DNA of 64,000 nucleotides, taken from positions 310,001-374,000 of the forward strand of contig NZ_JACOPF010000002.1 in assembly GCF_014287475.1 (NCBI RefSeq), in the 5' to 3' direction. Each line of letters begins with the position of its first letter. Positions within the stretch are counted from its first letter, which is position 1. The notes below the pieces were generated by a model, which saw only the letters and a program-made list of their open reading frames with translations, made no database searches and was not told the origin of the DNA. The DNA is from Mediterraneibacter hominis (GTDB taxonomy: Bacteria; Bacillota; Clostridia; Lachnospirales; Lachnospiraceae). The position numbers and the translations under genes are program-made. This document shows, one piece after another, positions 1 through 8,483 of the stretch.

Positions 1-1321
1 GGATTCGGCGTTTGTGAAGATGAGAAAGGATTGCGATTGCCAGGGCTGCTCCCTCAGTAGGATCGGTACCTGCTCCCAATTCGTCGAACAATACGAGAGA
101 ATGACTGTCTACCTTCTTTAAGAAGGATACAATGTTTGTCATATGGGACGAAAAAGTACTCAGACTCTGTTCAATGCTCTGTTCATCTCCTATATCCGCG
201 TAAACCTGGTGAAAAACGGCAAGTTCACTTCTGTCAGAGGCGGGAATGTGAAGGCCCGCCTGTCCCATCAATGTAAAAAGCCCGACCGTTTTTAAAGATA
301 CCGTTTTTCCACCGGTATTTGGGCCGGTGATGATAAGCAGGGAAAAATCTTCTCCCAGGGAAACTGTGATGGGAACTACATTCTGAGTATTCAAAAGTGG
401 ATGGCGCCCTTCCCGTATATGAATTTTGCCTTCTGTATTTAAAAGAGGACGGCTTGCGTTCATGGATAAAGCTAAGGAACCTCTTGCGAAGATGAAATCT
501 AAGTCCGTAAGAATTCTGTAGTCTGTACGGATTTCTTCTATATAAGAAGCCGCTTCTTCACTTAGACGGGATAAGATAATCTGTATTTCCTCCTGCTCTT
601 TTGCATAGAGCTCTTTTAAGTCATTATTTAATTTTACAACTGCCATTGGCTCGATAAATAAAGTGGAGCCGGTGGAAGACTGATCGTGTATAAGCCCATG
701 TACTTGTCCTCTGTATTCCGCTTTTACGGGAAGGCAATAGCGATCACCACGCATGGTAATGATAGGATCCTGAAGATACGTGCGGAGAGAACCATTTACC
801 AGGTTATTTAACGTAGCATGTATTTTGCCGTTGATGGATTCCATACTCCGCCGGATACTTTTTAATGTGCTGCTGGCGTCGTCGCTGATTTCCTCCTCGG
901 AGAGAATACAGCGTTCAATTTCACCGGAGAGCAGGGTGAGAGGCTCCAGACCGTCAAAATAATTGTCCAGGCAGTCTGCCAGCTCCTCCTGTGTGTCGTG
1001 CCTGCCGTAAGATTTTACACGTGCGGCATTAAACAGCAGCCGGCAGATGCGCAGGAGTTCCCCGCTTCCCAACGCACCGCCGATTTCCAGGCGCTTCATG
1101 GATTCCTCTACGGGGGAGGCGTCCCCGAAAGAAGGACGGCCCTTTTTGATGATGCGTGTAAATGCAGCGGCAGTCTGCTCCTGGTATGTGTTGATTTTAT
1201 CTATATCCGTCATTGGCTTTAAACGGCGGCAGAGCTGTTTCCCGCGGAAAGAAGAAGCCTGTTCTTCGAGCAGCAATGTGATTTTATCGTATTCCAGTTT
1301 ATTTAATGTTTTCTGGTTCAT
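1..1321 (-). CDS. mutS2: Endonuclease MutS2 (C-terminus beyond window)
   Basis: DNA-binding ATPase of the MutS2 family, which acts on branched DNA and on collided ribosomes. The minus-strand frame opens with MNQKTLNKLEYDKI, typical of MutS2, and runs about 440 codons to the window edge without a stop. The MutS core and clamp are followed by a Walker A motif GPNTGGKT (around 305-330) and a Walker B-like stretch LVLFDELGAGTDP near 80-110. The Smr nuclease domain expected at the C-terminus lies outside the window. The start is the ATG at 1319-1321. It is divergently arranged with the HtrA-like gene. Family identity is seen directly; the cellular role is taken from the family. Confidence 0.95.
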   Translation of the reverse strand, partial: MNQKTLNKLEYDKITLLLEEQASSFRGKQLCRRLKPMTDIDKINTYQEQTAAAFTRIIKKGRPSFGDASPVEESMKRLEIGGALGSGELLRICRLLFNAARVKSYGRHDTQEELADCLDNYFDGLEPLTLLSGEIERCILSEEEISDDASSTLKSIRRSMESINGKIHATLNNLVNGSLRTYLQDPIITMRGDRYCLPVKAEYRGQVHGLIHDQSSTGSTLFIEPMAVVKLNNDLKELYAKEQEEIQIILSRLSEEAASYIEEIRTDYRILTDLDFIFARGSLALSMNASRPLLNTEGKIHIREGRHPLLNTQNVVPITVSLGEDFSLLIITGPNTGGKTVSLKTVGLFTLMGQAGLHIPASDRSELAVFHQVYADIGDEQSIEQSLSTFSSHMTNIVSFLKKVDSHSLVLFDELGAGTDPTEGAALAIAILSHLHKRRI

Positions 1322-1418
1322 ATTTTACACCTTTTCATTTCATAGCTTTAAATCTACTCTTCATTTTACCTTATAATGAAAGCAAAGAAAAGGTTTTTTG
1401 TGTCAGAGAGAAATGAAG

Positions 1419-1447
1419 TTGAACAATCGGGGTGAATCGGTTATACT
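1419..1447 (+). promoter_or_regulatory. Sigma-A-type promoter for the HtrA-like gene
   Basis: TTGAAC at 1419-1424, a 17-bp spacer and TATACT at 1442-1447. The ATG at 1472 follows a GAAGGAGATTAGAGCC ribosome-binding stretch. The spacing is ideal for a vegetative promoter. Confidence 0.6.
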
Positions 1448-1471
1448 ATTGACTGAAGGAGATTAGAGCCT

Positions 1472-2761
1472 ATGCCGTACGATGAAGACCCGAAACAGAG
1501 TCCGAAGGAGGGCTCTGGGAAAAAGGAAGAAGAACCTTTTTCTTTTTTGCAGGAAACAATCAAGCCGAAGCCTCTTAGCAGGGAAAAAATTTTGAGCCAG
1601 TTAGCCCGCATTGCCATATACGGGCTGATTTTTGGAGTTTTTGCCTGCTTTGGTTTTTTTGCGCTTAAACCATGGATAGGAAAACACTTTCAGGGAGATC
1701 CAAAGACCGTTACTATACCGGAGGATGAGGAAGCCAAAGAGAATGAAGAGGCAGAAGCAGGCGAAGAACAGGCAAACGCGACAGGACTTAGTGCGCTCAG
1801 TTATGAAGAAATGATGGAAAGCATGTACGAGACGGCTTCAGAGGCATATAAAGGGGTTGTTTCTGTGACGGCTTCTTCCAATACGGAAGACTGGGAGAGT
1901 ACAGCAACCGGACTTAGGACGAGTGTAACCGGTGTGATAGTGGCGGACAATGGGCAGGAGCTTCTGATACTTGCAGATAATGCGATCTGTGCAGATGCGC
2001 AGGGATGGTATGTTGTCTTTGCGGATGGGAACAGATACAGTGCTTCTTTGAAAAAGCAGGATAAAAACAGCGGTCTTGCTGTATTTAGTGTGGTGAGGAA
2101 CAACATAACAGATACGACATGGAATGCGGTGAAAGTGGCGGAGCTGGGAAATTCGAATCTTTCTAAGCCGGGGGATGTGGTAATTGCGCTTGGAAATACA
2201 TTTGGCTATGCGGACGGAACCGGATACGGCATCATCAGTTCTAATTCTTATAAAGAAATATTCTCTGACGGAGAGTGTCAAGTGCTCGCGACAGATATTG
2301 CGGCTTCAGAGGATGGAACGGGTATTCTTTTTAATCAGGAGGGGCAGGTAATCGGACTGATTTCTCCAAATATCTGGGAAGAGAAAGAAGGCGCTACGGC
2401 AAATGCATTTGCAATTTCTGACCTAAAGGCAGCGATTGAATTATTAGTAAATGGGGAGAGTGTTCCTTATATTGGAATTTCCGGTACGGCAGTGACCAAT
2501 GAGATTGCGCAGCAGCAGTCAATGCCGTCGGGCATGTATGTGGTGCAAGTGGACGCAGATTCACCGGCGATGGCAGCAGGAATTCAGAGTGGAGATGTGA
2601 TACAGGAAATTTCCGGCACGGAAGTGATGAACACTTCCACATACGAGAAGGCTGTGCTGGAGTGTAAGACCGGAGAGAATGTAAAGCTGAAAGGGAGCCG
2701 CCTGGGAGCTGACGGATATGTGGATATTGAGTTTACTGTGACGGTGGGAAGCCAGGAATAG
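1472..2761 (+). CDS. HtrA/DegP-like membrane protein with PDZ domain, apparently catalytically dead
   Basis: 429 aa. A charged N-terminus of about 45 residues precedes one membrane helix (about 46-66), an acidic linker (80-105), a trypsin-like fold (about 120-325) and a PDZ domain (about 330-425). The protease part aligns with S1C proteases, but all three triad positions appear changed. The histidine site falls on A171 (ILADNAIC replaces ILTNNHVV), the aspartate site on G201 (SGLAV for TDLAV) and the serine site on G282 (EDGTGIL for GNSGGPL). The topology would place the domains outside the membrane. It is probably a pseudoprotease, perhaps a scaffold or chaperone. The alignment was done by eye. 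Confidence 0.8.
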   Translation: MPYDEDPKQSPKEGSGKKEEEPFSFLQETIKPKPLSREKILSQLARIAIYGLIFGVFACFGFFALKPWIGKHFQGDPKTVTIPEDEEAKENEEAEAGEEQANATGLSALSYEEMMESMYETASEAYKGVVSVTASSNTEDWESTATGLRTSVTGVIVADNGQELLILADNAICADAQGWYVVFADGNRYSASLKKQDKNSGLAVFSVVRNNITDTTWNAVKVAELGNSNLSKPGDVVIALGNTFGYADGTGYGIISSNSYKEIFSDGECQVLATDIAASEDGTGILFNQEGQVIGLISPNIWEEKEGATANAFAISDLKAAIELLVNGESVPYIGISGTAVTNEIAQQQSMPSGMYVVQVDADSPAMAAGIQSGDVIQEISGTEVMNTSTYEKAVLECKTGENVKLKGSRLGADGYVDIEFTVTVGSQE

Positions 2762-2842
2762 AATGCTGTAGGAAATAGAAGTATGTACAGTAAAGTGATT
2801 AAGAAATTGACAGTATAGATAGAAAGAGGACATGAAACGCGT

Positions 2843-3784
2843 ATGAGATATATTGACGGACTACATGAGGGTGAAACAATCAGGAATATTTATTTATGTA
2901 AAGGAAAACGTTCTGCTGAGACGAGAAACGGGAAACCATATGACAATCTGCTGCTCCAGGATAAGACAGGGACGTTGGACGGAAAAGTATGGGATCCGAA
3001 TTCACAGGGGATTGCGGATTATGATGAAAAAGATTTCATTGAGGTATACGGGGAGATTATTCAGTATAATGGCAATCTCCAGATGAACATTAAACAAATA
3101 AGAAAAGCACAGGAAGGAGAGTATAATCCGGCGGATTACATGCCTACTACAGAAAAGAGTGTGGACAGGATGTATGAGGAACTGCTTGCCTATATTCGTC
3201 AGATATCTAATTCTTATCTAAAACAAGTGCTGGAATATTATTTTGTCAACGATACAGAATTTATCAAGTCGTTCAAAGAACATTCCGCGGCAAAGACGGT
3301 ACATCATGGATTTTCCGGAGGACTTTTGGAACATACGTTAAGTGTGCTCCATCTCTGTGAATATTTCGCGGGAGCGTATTCTATTTTAAATAGAGACTTA
3401 CTATATACAGCGGCGATTTGCCATGACATAGGAAAGACGAAAGAGCTGTCTGCTTTTCCAGATAATGATTATACTGACGAGGGACAACTGATTGGACATA
3501 TTGTCATTGGAATTGAAATGCTTAATGATGCTATCCGTTCCATTCCGGATTTCCCGGAGAAGCTCGCCAATGAGCTGAAACATTGTGTCATTGCTCATCA
3601 TGGAGAACTGGAGTATGGTTCTCCGAAAAAGCCGGCGCTTGCAGAAGCGCTTGCCTTAAATCTCGCCGATAACGCGGACGCGAAAATGCAGACGCTGACA
3701 GAGATTTTTAAAGGTAAAACAGGGACAGACTGGCTGGGCTATAACCGCCTGTTTGAGTCAAATTTAAGAAAGACATCGATATAA
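2843..3784 (+). CDS. YhaM-like 3'-5' exoribonuclease (OB fold plus HD domain)
   Basis: 313 aa. An N-terminal OB-fold region (about 10-90, with LLLQDKTGTLDGKVWD) precedes an HD phosphohydrolase domain (about 150-290). The HD metal site includes HTLSVLHL, the motif CHDIGKTKEL and a distal AHHGELEYG. This is the architecture of the YhaM family, which trims RNA and single-stranded DNA from the 3' end in the cytoplasm. It lies 82 nt after the HtrA-like gene and 16 nt before rlmD, so the three may be cotranscribed. The start at 2843 is the only candidate that includes the whole OB fold. Confidence 0.88.
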   Translation: MRYIDGLHEGETIRNIYLCKGKRSAETRNGKPYDNLLLQDKTGTLDGKVWDPNSQGIADYDEKDFIEVYGEIIQYNGNLQMNIKQIRKAQEGEYNPADYMPTTEKSVDRMYEELLAYIRQISNSYLKQVLEYYFVNDTEFIKSFKEHSAAKTVHHGFSGGLLEHTLSVLHLCEYFAGAYSILNRDLLYTAAICHDIGKTKELSAFPDNDYTDEGQLIGHIVIGIEMLNDAIRSIPDFPEKLANELKHCVIAHHGELEYGSPKKPALAEALALNLADNADAKMQTLTEIFKGKTGTDWLGYNRLFESNLRKTSI

Positions 3785-3799
3785 TTTTGGAGAAAAAAC

Positions 3800-5260
3800 A
3801 TGCAGAAAAATGAAATTGTGAGAGTCACAATTGAAGATATTGGAATGAATGGAGAAGGTATAGGCAGAGTAAATGGCTATACCTTATTTATTAAGGATGC
3901 GGTGATCGGCGACGAGGTCGAGGCAAAGGTGATGAAGGCAAAGAAGTCCTATGGTTACGCGAGGCTGCTTAAAATTATACAGCCTTCAAAAGACCGGGTG
4001 CCTGCGCGCTGTGCATTTGCCAGGAAATGCGGCGGCTGCCAGATTCAGGAAATGGAGTATAAGAAGCAGCTGGTGTATAAAGAACGGAAAGTAAAGGAGA
4101 ATCTGGAACGGATAGGGGGATTTGCCAAAGAGACGATTGAAAAGGTGATGGAACCAATCGTAGGAATGGGAACATCAGCAGTGCAGCAGCCAACCGTAGA
4201 AGAAAACTTGACGCCCGGAGCTAAAAGTGTATCTGACATTGTGTTCGGATACAGGAACAAGGCGCAGTTTCCATTTGGGACGGACAAGGAAGGAAATCCA
4301 ATTACTGGATTTTACGCCGGAAGAACACATACGATTATCGCAAATACGGACTGTGCGCTGGGTGTGCCGCAAAATCAAGAGATTTTGGAAACGATCCTTT
4401 CTTTTATGAAAAAATATAAGATTTCTTCCTATGACGAGAGAACAGGAACAGGACTGATTCGTCATGTGCTGATCCGATATGGCTTTAAGACAGGAGAATT
4501 GATGGTCTGCCTTGTAATAAATGGCAGAAAGATTCCTCATGCAGATATTTTGACAGGGATGCTAAATGCCGTAGAAAAAATGACGAGTATTACGATAAGC
4601 AGCAATATGAAGCAGACAAATGTAATTATGGGAGATACCTTTGAGGTTCTCTGGGGACAGGACCATATAACGGATTATATAGGGAATATAAAATACGAGA
4701 TTTCGCCGCTTTCTTTCTACCAGGTCAATCCCGTACAGACCGAAAAGCTGTATGGACTGGCGCTGGCATATGCGGGACTAAAAGGGACGGAAACTGTGTG
4801 GGACTTGTACTGTGGAATTGGGACGATTTCTCTTTTCCTCGCGCAGGGGGCAAAACAGGTATACGGTGTAGAGATTGTCCCCCAGGCCATAGAAAATGCC
4901 AGAAGAAATGCCAAGTGCAATGGTATAGAAAACGCGCAGTTTTATGTGGGGAAGGCAGAAGAAGTCCTGCCCGGATATTATGAACAGTACGCAGAAACAC
5001 ATCCGGGAGAAAGTGCGCACGCGGATGTGATTGTTGTAGATCCGCCCCGAAAGGGATGCGACGTGGCGCTGCTTGAGACGATTGTAAAAATGCAGCCGGA
5101 AAAGATTGTGTATGTAAGCTGTGACTCCGCGACGCTGGTACGGGATTTGAAGTACCTGTGCGGGCGGGGGTATGAACTGAAGAAAGGGAGGGCGGTGGAT
5201 ATGTTTCCACATACGGTGCACGTCGAGACGGTAGTAATGTTGCAAAAGAAAGACTTATAG
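3800..5260 (+). CDS. rlmD: 23S rRNA (uracil-C5)-methyltransferase, RlmD/RumA type
   Basis: 486 aa. A TRAM domain (about 1-60) is followed by an iron-sulphur site C71-x5-C77-x2-C80 with a further Cys in NTDCALG. The SAM-binding motif is DLYCGIGTISLFLA, then DPPRKGCD, and the catalytic cysteine motif is VSCDSATLVRDL. Length and order match RumA/RlmCD enzymes that methylate a conserved 23S rRNA uracil. The last 42 nt of the gene form the left part of a 107-bp direct repeat whose second copy lies 2.2 kb downstream. The 3' end therefore looks like a recombination or insertion site. Confidence 0.95.
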   Translation: MQKNEIVRVTIEDIGMNGEGIGRVNGYTLFIKDAVIGDEVEAKVMKAKKSYGYARLLKIIQPSKDRVPARCAFARKCGGCQIQEMEYKKQLVYKERKVKENLERIGGFAKETIEKVMEPIVGMGTSAVQQPTVEENLTPGAKSVSDIVFGYRNKAQFPFGTDKEGNPITGFYAGRTHTIIANTDCALGVPQNQEILETILSFMKKYKISSYDERTGTGLIRHVLIRYGFKTGELMVCLVINGRKIPHADILTGMLNAVEKMTSITISSNMKQTNVIMGDTFEVLWGQDHITDYIGNIKYEISPLSFYQVNPVQTEKLYGLALAYAGLKGTETVWDLYCGIGTISLFLAQGAKQVYGVEIVPQAIENARRNAKCNGIENAQFYVGKAEEVLPGYYEQYAETHPGESAHADVIVVDPPRKGCDVALLETIVKMQPEKIVYVSCDSATLVRDLKYLCGRGYELKKGRAVDMFPHTVHVETVVMLQKKDL

Positions 5261-5325
5261 AAGTGCTTTGTTTTAAGGTGTTTTACAGACATTTTGTGTT
5301 TGTAGAAGATGAGGAAGGAAATCAA
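5219..5325. repeat. Direct repeat copy 1: rlmD 3' end plus downstream tail
   Basis: This 107-bp segment starts inside the rlmD 3' end and ends at AAATCAA. It recurs in the same orientation at 7453-7559 with about 10 differences by eye count. The tail after the rlmD stop reads VEDEEGNQ..., followed by YFNVSVMVDMG, which faintly resembles the EGNRE...FYNLDMIISLGY stretch of the RhuM gene. Confidence 0.9.
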
Positions 5326-5421
5326 AATAAACGGGTGGAGAAGTATTTCAATGTTTCGGTAATGGTGGATATGGGGTGTGGGAATACAAAACATAAATAA
5401 AAATTGATTACGGGGAAAGTG

Positions 5422-6363
5422 ATGAATGTGAGAGAAGATAATAGTGATATTGAAGTTATAAAGCAGATTGCCGAATATGAAATTGAAATGAGAGACGGGA
5501 ATTCGATTGCACTATATAATAGTCTGGTTGAGTGGGGAAAAGGCAATAACGAGGTACATACGGAAACATTAAATAGAGCTTTAAATATATTAAATGCGGT
5601 TGTGCTTGAAGACTATAGAGATCAGTTTGTGATTAGAATCCCGAAAGGGGAGAGGTTCTATAGGGCGAGACTAGTCGAAGAAAAGGACTATGGAGAACTC
5701 GGAATAGGACTTTATCCCACAAGCGATAGACTGTATGGGTTTGACTGGAAAGGTTCGAAAGAGCCGCCTAAAGAAATGGCAAAGGCTGGCAGACTTAGTT
5801 ATAATAATGAACCGGCTCTCTACCTGGCAACAGATGAAGCAACTGCTTGTAGTGAAGTAAAGCCAAAGATTCGTCAACTGATTTCAGTTGCGACGTTTAT
5901 TTCGGAGGAAGAATTAGAGATTATAGATTTTTCAAAACTAAAATACACCAGATCTTTAAACAGTTATGATGACAAATATAGCGCAGATATTAGAAGTTTT
6001 CTTGGAAAAGTGAGAGCATTATTTATAGAGCCCGTTTATAATGGGGACTATTGTGTCACACAGAAAATAGCAAAATATTTTCGAGAGAAAGGATATCAAG
6101 GATTCAAATATAAAAGTTTTCATGCAAATGGTGATAATTATACCTTTTTTCAAGAGAATATGAGAAAATTTAAATGGGAAAGCAGTCGTATAGTTATTAA
6201 TTATGCAACAGCGAATTTGTTTTTGTCTATGGACAAAGTAGAAGATTATGCGGATATCCGAAATATAGAAAATATAGAAAAAGAAGTTTCTGTGAAAACA
6301 AGAGCTAAACTTTTTAAGCAGACAAAAAAGAAATTTTGTGAAGAAGCAAAAAAACGTGAATAA
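5422..6363 (+). CDS. RES-domain protein (putative NAD+-degrading toxin-like enzyme)
   Basis: About 313 aa from the ATG at 5422, which has a GGGGAAAG ribosome site. An upstream TTG at 5404 is less likely. RES-type motifs are visible: ERFYRAR near residue 75, GRLSYNNEPALYLATDEATACSEVKP, and GFKYKSFHANGDNYTFF. These carry the conserved Arg, Glu and Ser of the RES family, whose studied members degrade NAD+ as toxins of RES-Xre modules. The protein is longer than classical RES toxins, with about 70 extra N-terminal residues. No Xre/MbcA-like antitoxin gene is adjacent; the next gene, 17 nt downstream, is a RhuM homologue. Base composition is more AT-rich than in neighbouring core genes, consistent with transfer. 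The toxin role is inferred. Confidence 0.8.
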   Translation: MNVREDNSDIEVIKQIAEYEIEMRDGNSIALYNSLVEWGKGNNEVHTETLNRALNILNAVVLEDYRDQFVIRIPKGERFYRARLVEEKDYGELGIGLYPTSDRLYGFDWKGSKEPPKEMAKAGRLSYNNEPALYLATDEATACSEVKPKIRQLISVATFISEEELEIIDFSKLKYTRSLNSYDDKYSADIRSFLGKVRALFIEPVYNGDYCVTQKIAKYFREKGYQGFKYKSFHANGDNYTFFQENMRKFKWESSRIVINYATANLFLSMDKVEDYADIRNIENIEKEVSVKTRAKLFKQTKKKFCEEAKKRE

Positions 6364-6380
6364 TGTGGGGAGTTATGTAA

Positions 6381-7385
6381 ATGGAGGATTATGGCGAATT
6401 TCTTATATATCAGTCGGAAGAGGGACTAACCAATATAGAGGTTAAAATACAAGATGAAACGGTGTGGCTTACACAGCAACAAATGGCTGATTTATTTCAA
6501 ACGTCACGAACAAATGTAGTAGAACATATTAAACACATTTACGAAGAAGGAGAACTTGATGAAGATTTAACTTGTCGGAAATTCCGACAGGTTCGAAAAG
6601 AAGGAAATCGGGAGGTTTCAAGAGAGATACCATTTTATAATCTTGATATGATTATTTCTCTTGGATATAGAGTAAAATCTAAGATTGCCACAAATTTCCG
6701 TCGTTGGGCTAGTGAACGATTAAAAGAGTATATGATAAAAGGCTTTACAATGGATGATGAGAGGTTGAAAAATTTAGGTGGCGGAAATTACTGGAAAGAA
6801 TTATTAGACCGCATTCGGGATATTCGTTCATCTGAAAAGGTAATGTATCGGCAGGTACTTGACCTCTATGCTACCAGTATAGATTACAATCCGAAAAGCA
6901 TCGAGTCTATAGCCTTTTTCAAAATGGTACAGAATAAGCTGCATTATGCAGCACATGGGCATACAGCCGCTGAAGTTATATATGAACGTGCAGATGCCAA
7001 TCAGCCTTTTATGGGATTAAGGAGTTTTTCTGGTGATTTTCCCGTACTGAAAGATATAAGTATTGCGAAGAATTATCTGGATGATGAAGAATTAAAAATC
7101 TTGAATAATATTGTATCGGGATATTTTGATTTTGCAGAGATTCAGGCAATGCGCCATAATCCTATGTATATGGCGGATTATGTGGAACACCTTGATAATG
7201 TTTTAAAAACTACAGGTGAAAAAGTTTTGCAGGGGGCTGGAACAATAAGCCATGCACAAGCAATAGAAAAAGCAACACAAGAGTATAGAAAATACCAGGT
7301 ACAGAACTTGTCGCCGGTTGAAAAAGAGTATTTAGAAAGTATTAAAAATATTCATAGTACAGTGAAGAAAAAAGGGAAGAATTAA
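6381..7385 (+). CDS. RhuM-family protein
   Basis: 334 aa. The N-terminal helix-turn-helix-like segment VWLTQQQMADLFQTSRTNVVEHI (about residues 28-50) and the block REIPFYNLDMIISLGYRV are hallmarks of the RhuM (virulence protein) family. The C-terminal half ends in a helical segment with the family-typical GAGTISHAQAIEKA. The molecular function of RhuM is not established. It is commonly found on islands and is related in its N-terminus to phage-type DNA-binding domains. Here it starts 17 nt after the RES gene with a GGGGAG ribosome site, so the two are very probably cotranscribed. A role as partner or regulator of the RES protein is inference from position only. Confidence 0.85.
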   Translation: MEDYGEFLIYQSEEGLTNIEVKIQDETVWLTQQQMADLFQTSRTNVVEHIKHIYEEGELDEDLTCRKFRQVRKEGNREVSREIPFYNLDMIISLGYRVKSKIATNFRRWASERLKEYMIKGFTMDDERLKNLGGGNYWKELLDRIRDIRSSEKVMYRQVLDLYATSIDYNPKSIESIAFFKMVQNKLHYAAHGHTAAEVIYERADANQPFMGLRSFSGDFPVLKDISIAKNYLDDEELKILNNIVSGYFDFAEIQAMRHNPMYMADYVEHLDNVLKTTGEKVLQGAGTISHAQAIEKATQEYRKYQVQNLSPVEKEYLESIKNIHSTVKKKGKN

Positions 7386-7452
7386 TTAGAAAAATTGTGT
7401 TCCCATGCAAGTTCCGAGGATAAAAAATTGTGTTTACATAGTAACCGCAAGG

Positions 7453-7559
7453 CATGTGGAGATGGTAGTAATGTTGCAAAAGAAAGACTTATAGAAGTGT
7501 TTTGTTTTTAGGTATTTTACAGACGTTTTGTGTTTGTAGAAGATAAAGATGGAAATCAA
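7453..7559. repeat. Direct repeat copy 2 of the rlmD 3' end
   Basis: This is the same 107-bp unit as 5219-5325. It includes the codons for HVE-VVMLQKKDL and the rlmD stop, although no rlmD gene precedes it. The two copies bracket exactly the RES-RhuM pair. Confidence 0.9.
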
Positions 7560-7621
7560 GAAGTGGCACGAGAAATGCCTTAATTATAATTTTGACATGA
7601 TTATTTCTTTTGGGGAAATAT
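7538..7621 (+). pseudogene. RhuM-like gene remnant
   Basis: Translation gives DKDGNQEVAREMP, a stop, then LYNFDMIISFGE. This matches the RhuM block EGNREVSREIPFYNLDMIISLGY of the gene at 6381-7385. It appears to be a small decayed fragment of a second, divergent rhuM immediately after the right-hand direct repeat. Confidence 0.6.
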
Positions 7622-7632
7622 AGTAGATTATC

Positions 7633-7819
7633 ATGCTTGAAAATAAGTGCATACAATCATTAGAAGAAATACCAAAAGACGATATAACGCCTTGCGGGGT
7701 GTGCAGTCAAGTGTTACATGAATTGCGTGTGTGGATGCACTGCTGGTATTGCTGGTAAAAGGAAATGGAAAGAGACTTTGCTTAATGAACTTCTTCCCAA
7801 CAGCTTTTCCCTGGAATAA
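7633..7819 (+). pseudogene. Cytidine deaminase-like C-terminal remnant, frameshifted
   Basis: One frame reads ITPCGVCSQVLHEL, matching the second zinc-site motif PCGxCRQVL of cytidine deaminases. After a frame change the sequence continues as VLLVKGNGKETLLNELLPNSFSLE and a stop, which resembles the family C-terminus. The N-terminal half with the catalytic HAE motif is absent. It is interpreted as a broken gene within the island, not a functional short protein. No other convincing gene was seen in 7386-7857. Confidence 0.55.
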
Positions 7820-7857
7820 AAGTATCCTTATAAGCAGGAAGCTATGGAGGAAATGTA

Positions 7858-8430
7858 ATGGCTGATATAAGAATTGAGACAGAAAGATTAATAGTAAGAA
7901 GATTTGAAGAAAAAGATATGGGAGCGTTGTATTTACTTTTGAAAGACGAAACAGTGAATACGTTCTTACCGTGGCTGCCTGTAAAAAATATGGAAGAGAC
8001 AAGAGATTTTTATGAAAAACAGGTTAGGGATAAAACATATTATTATGCAATCTGTCTAAGAGAAAAAGATGAACCGATTGGTTATGTAAAGGCTGATACA
8101 GATGATGGTTACGATTTTGGATATGCACTTCGCAAAGAATTTTGGCACAAGGGGTTTGTAACTGAAGCAAGCAGGATACTTGTGGAACAGCTGCGAAAGG
8201 ATGGAATTCCCTATATTACAGCGACACACGACAGAAATAACCCGCGAAGCGGTGGAGTAATGCAGAGGATAGGAATGAAATATTGCTATTCGTATGAAGA
8301 GCTATGGCAGCCTAAAAATTTTTTGGTTACATTTAGAATGTATCAATTAAATTTGGACGGACAAGAAGACAGAGTATATAAAAAATATTGGAATCCCTAT
8401 GAAAGACATTTTATAGAAAAAGGCATATAA
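7858..8430 (+). CDS. GNAT-family N-acetyltransferase
   Basis: 190 aa. The RimJ/RimL-like beginning IETERLIVRRFEEKDMGALY is followed by the acetyl-CoA-binding region FGYALRKEFWHKGFVTEASR and then HDRNNPRSGGVMQRIGMKY. The family transfers acetyl groups to amines; the substrate here cannot be read from the sequence. The GGAGGAAATGTA ribosome site supports the start at 7858. It sits 53 nt upstream of an aminoglycoside nucleotidyltransferase-like gene. It could be a resistance acetyltransferase, but the fold is shared with protein acetyltransferases, so the call stays general. Confidence 0.85.
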   Translation: MADIRIETERLIVRRFEEKDMGALYLLLKDETVNTFLPWLPVKNMEETRDFYEKQVRDKTYYYAICLREKDEPIGYVKADTDDGYDFGYALRKEFWHKGFVTEASRILVEQLRKDGIPYITATHDRNNPRSGGVMQRIGMKYCYSYEELWQPKNFLVTFRMYQLNLDGQEDRVYKKYWNPYERHFIEKGI

Positions 8431-8483
8431 AGAGATGTGCTATAGCTTTCTCTAAAAATGTATGCTTGTAGGGGAAATGGAAA

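Noticed and set aside
1801-2281. Minus-strand open frames within the HtrA-like gene
   Set aside because: They have no ribosome site or recognisable family, and the plus-strand gene shows clear domain structure.
4725-5245. Overlapping minus-strand frames of 138-161 codons in rlmD
   Set aside because: They lie in the SAM-domain part of a clearly conserved gene and have low-complexity composition with no family match.
7631-8002. 123-codon minus-strand frame across the cytidine deaminase remnant and GNAT start
   Set aside because: The start has no ribosome site and the frame covers the N-terminus of a clear GNAT gene.
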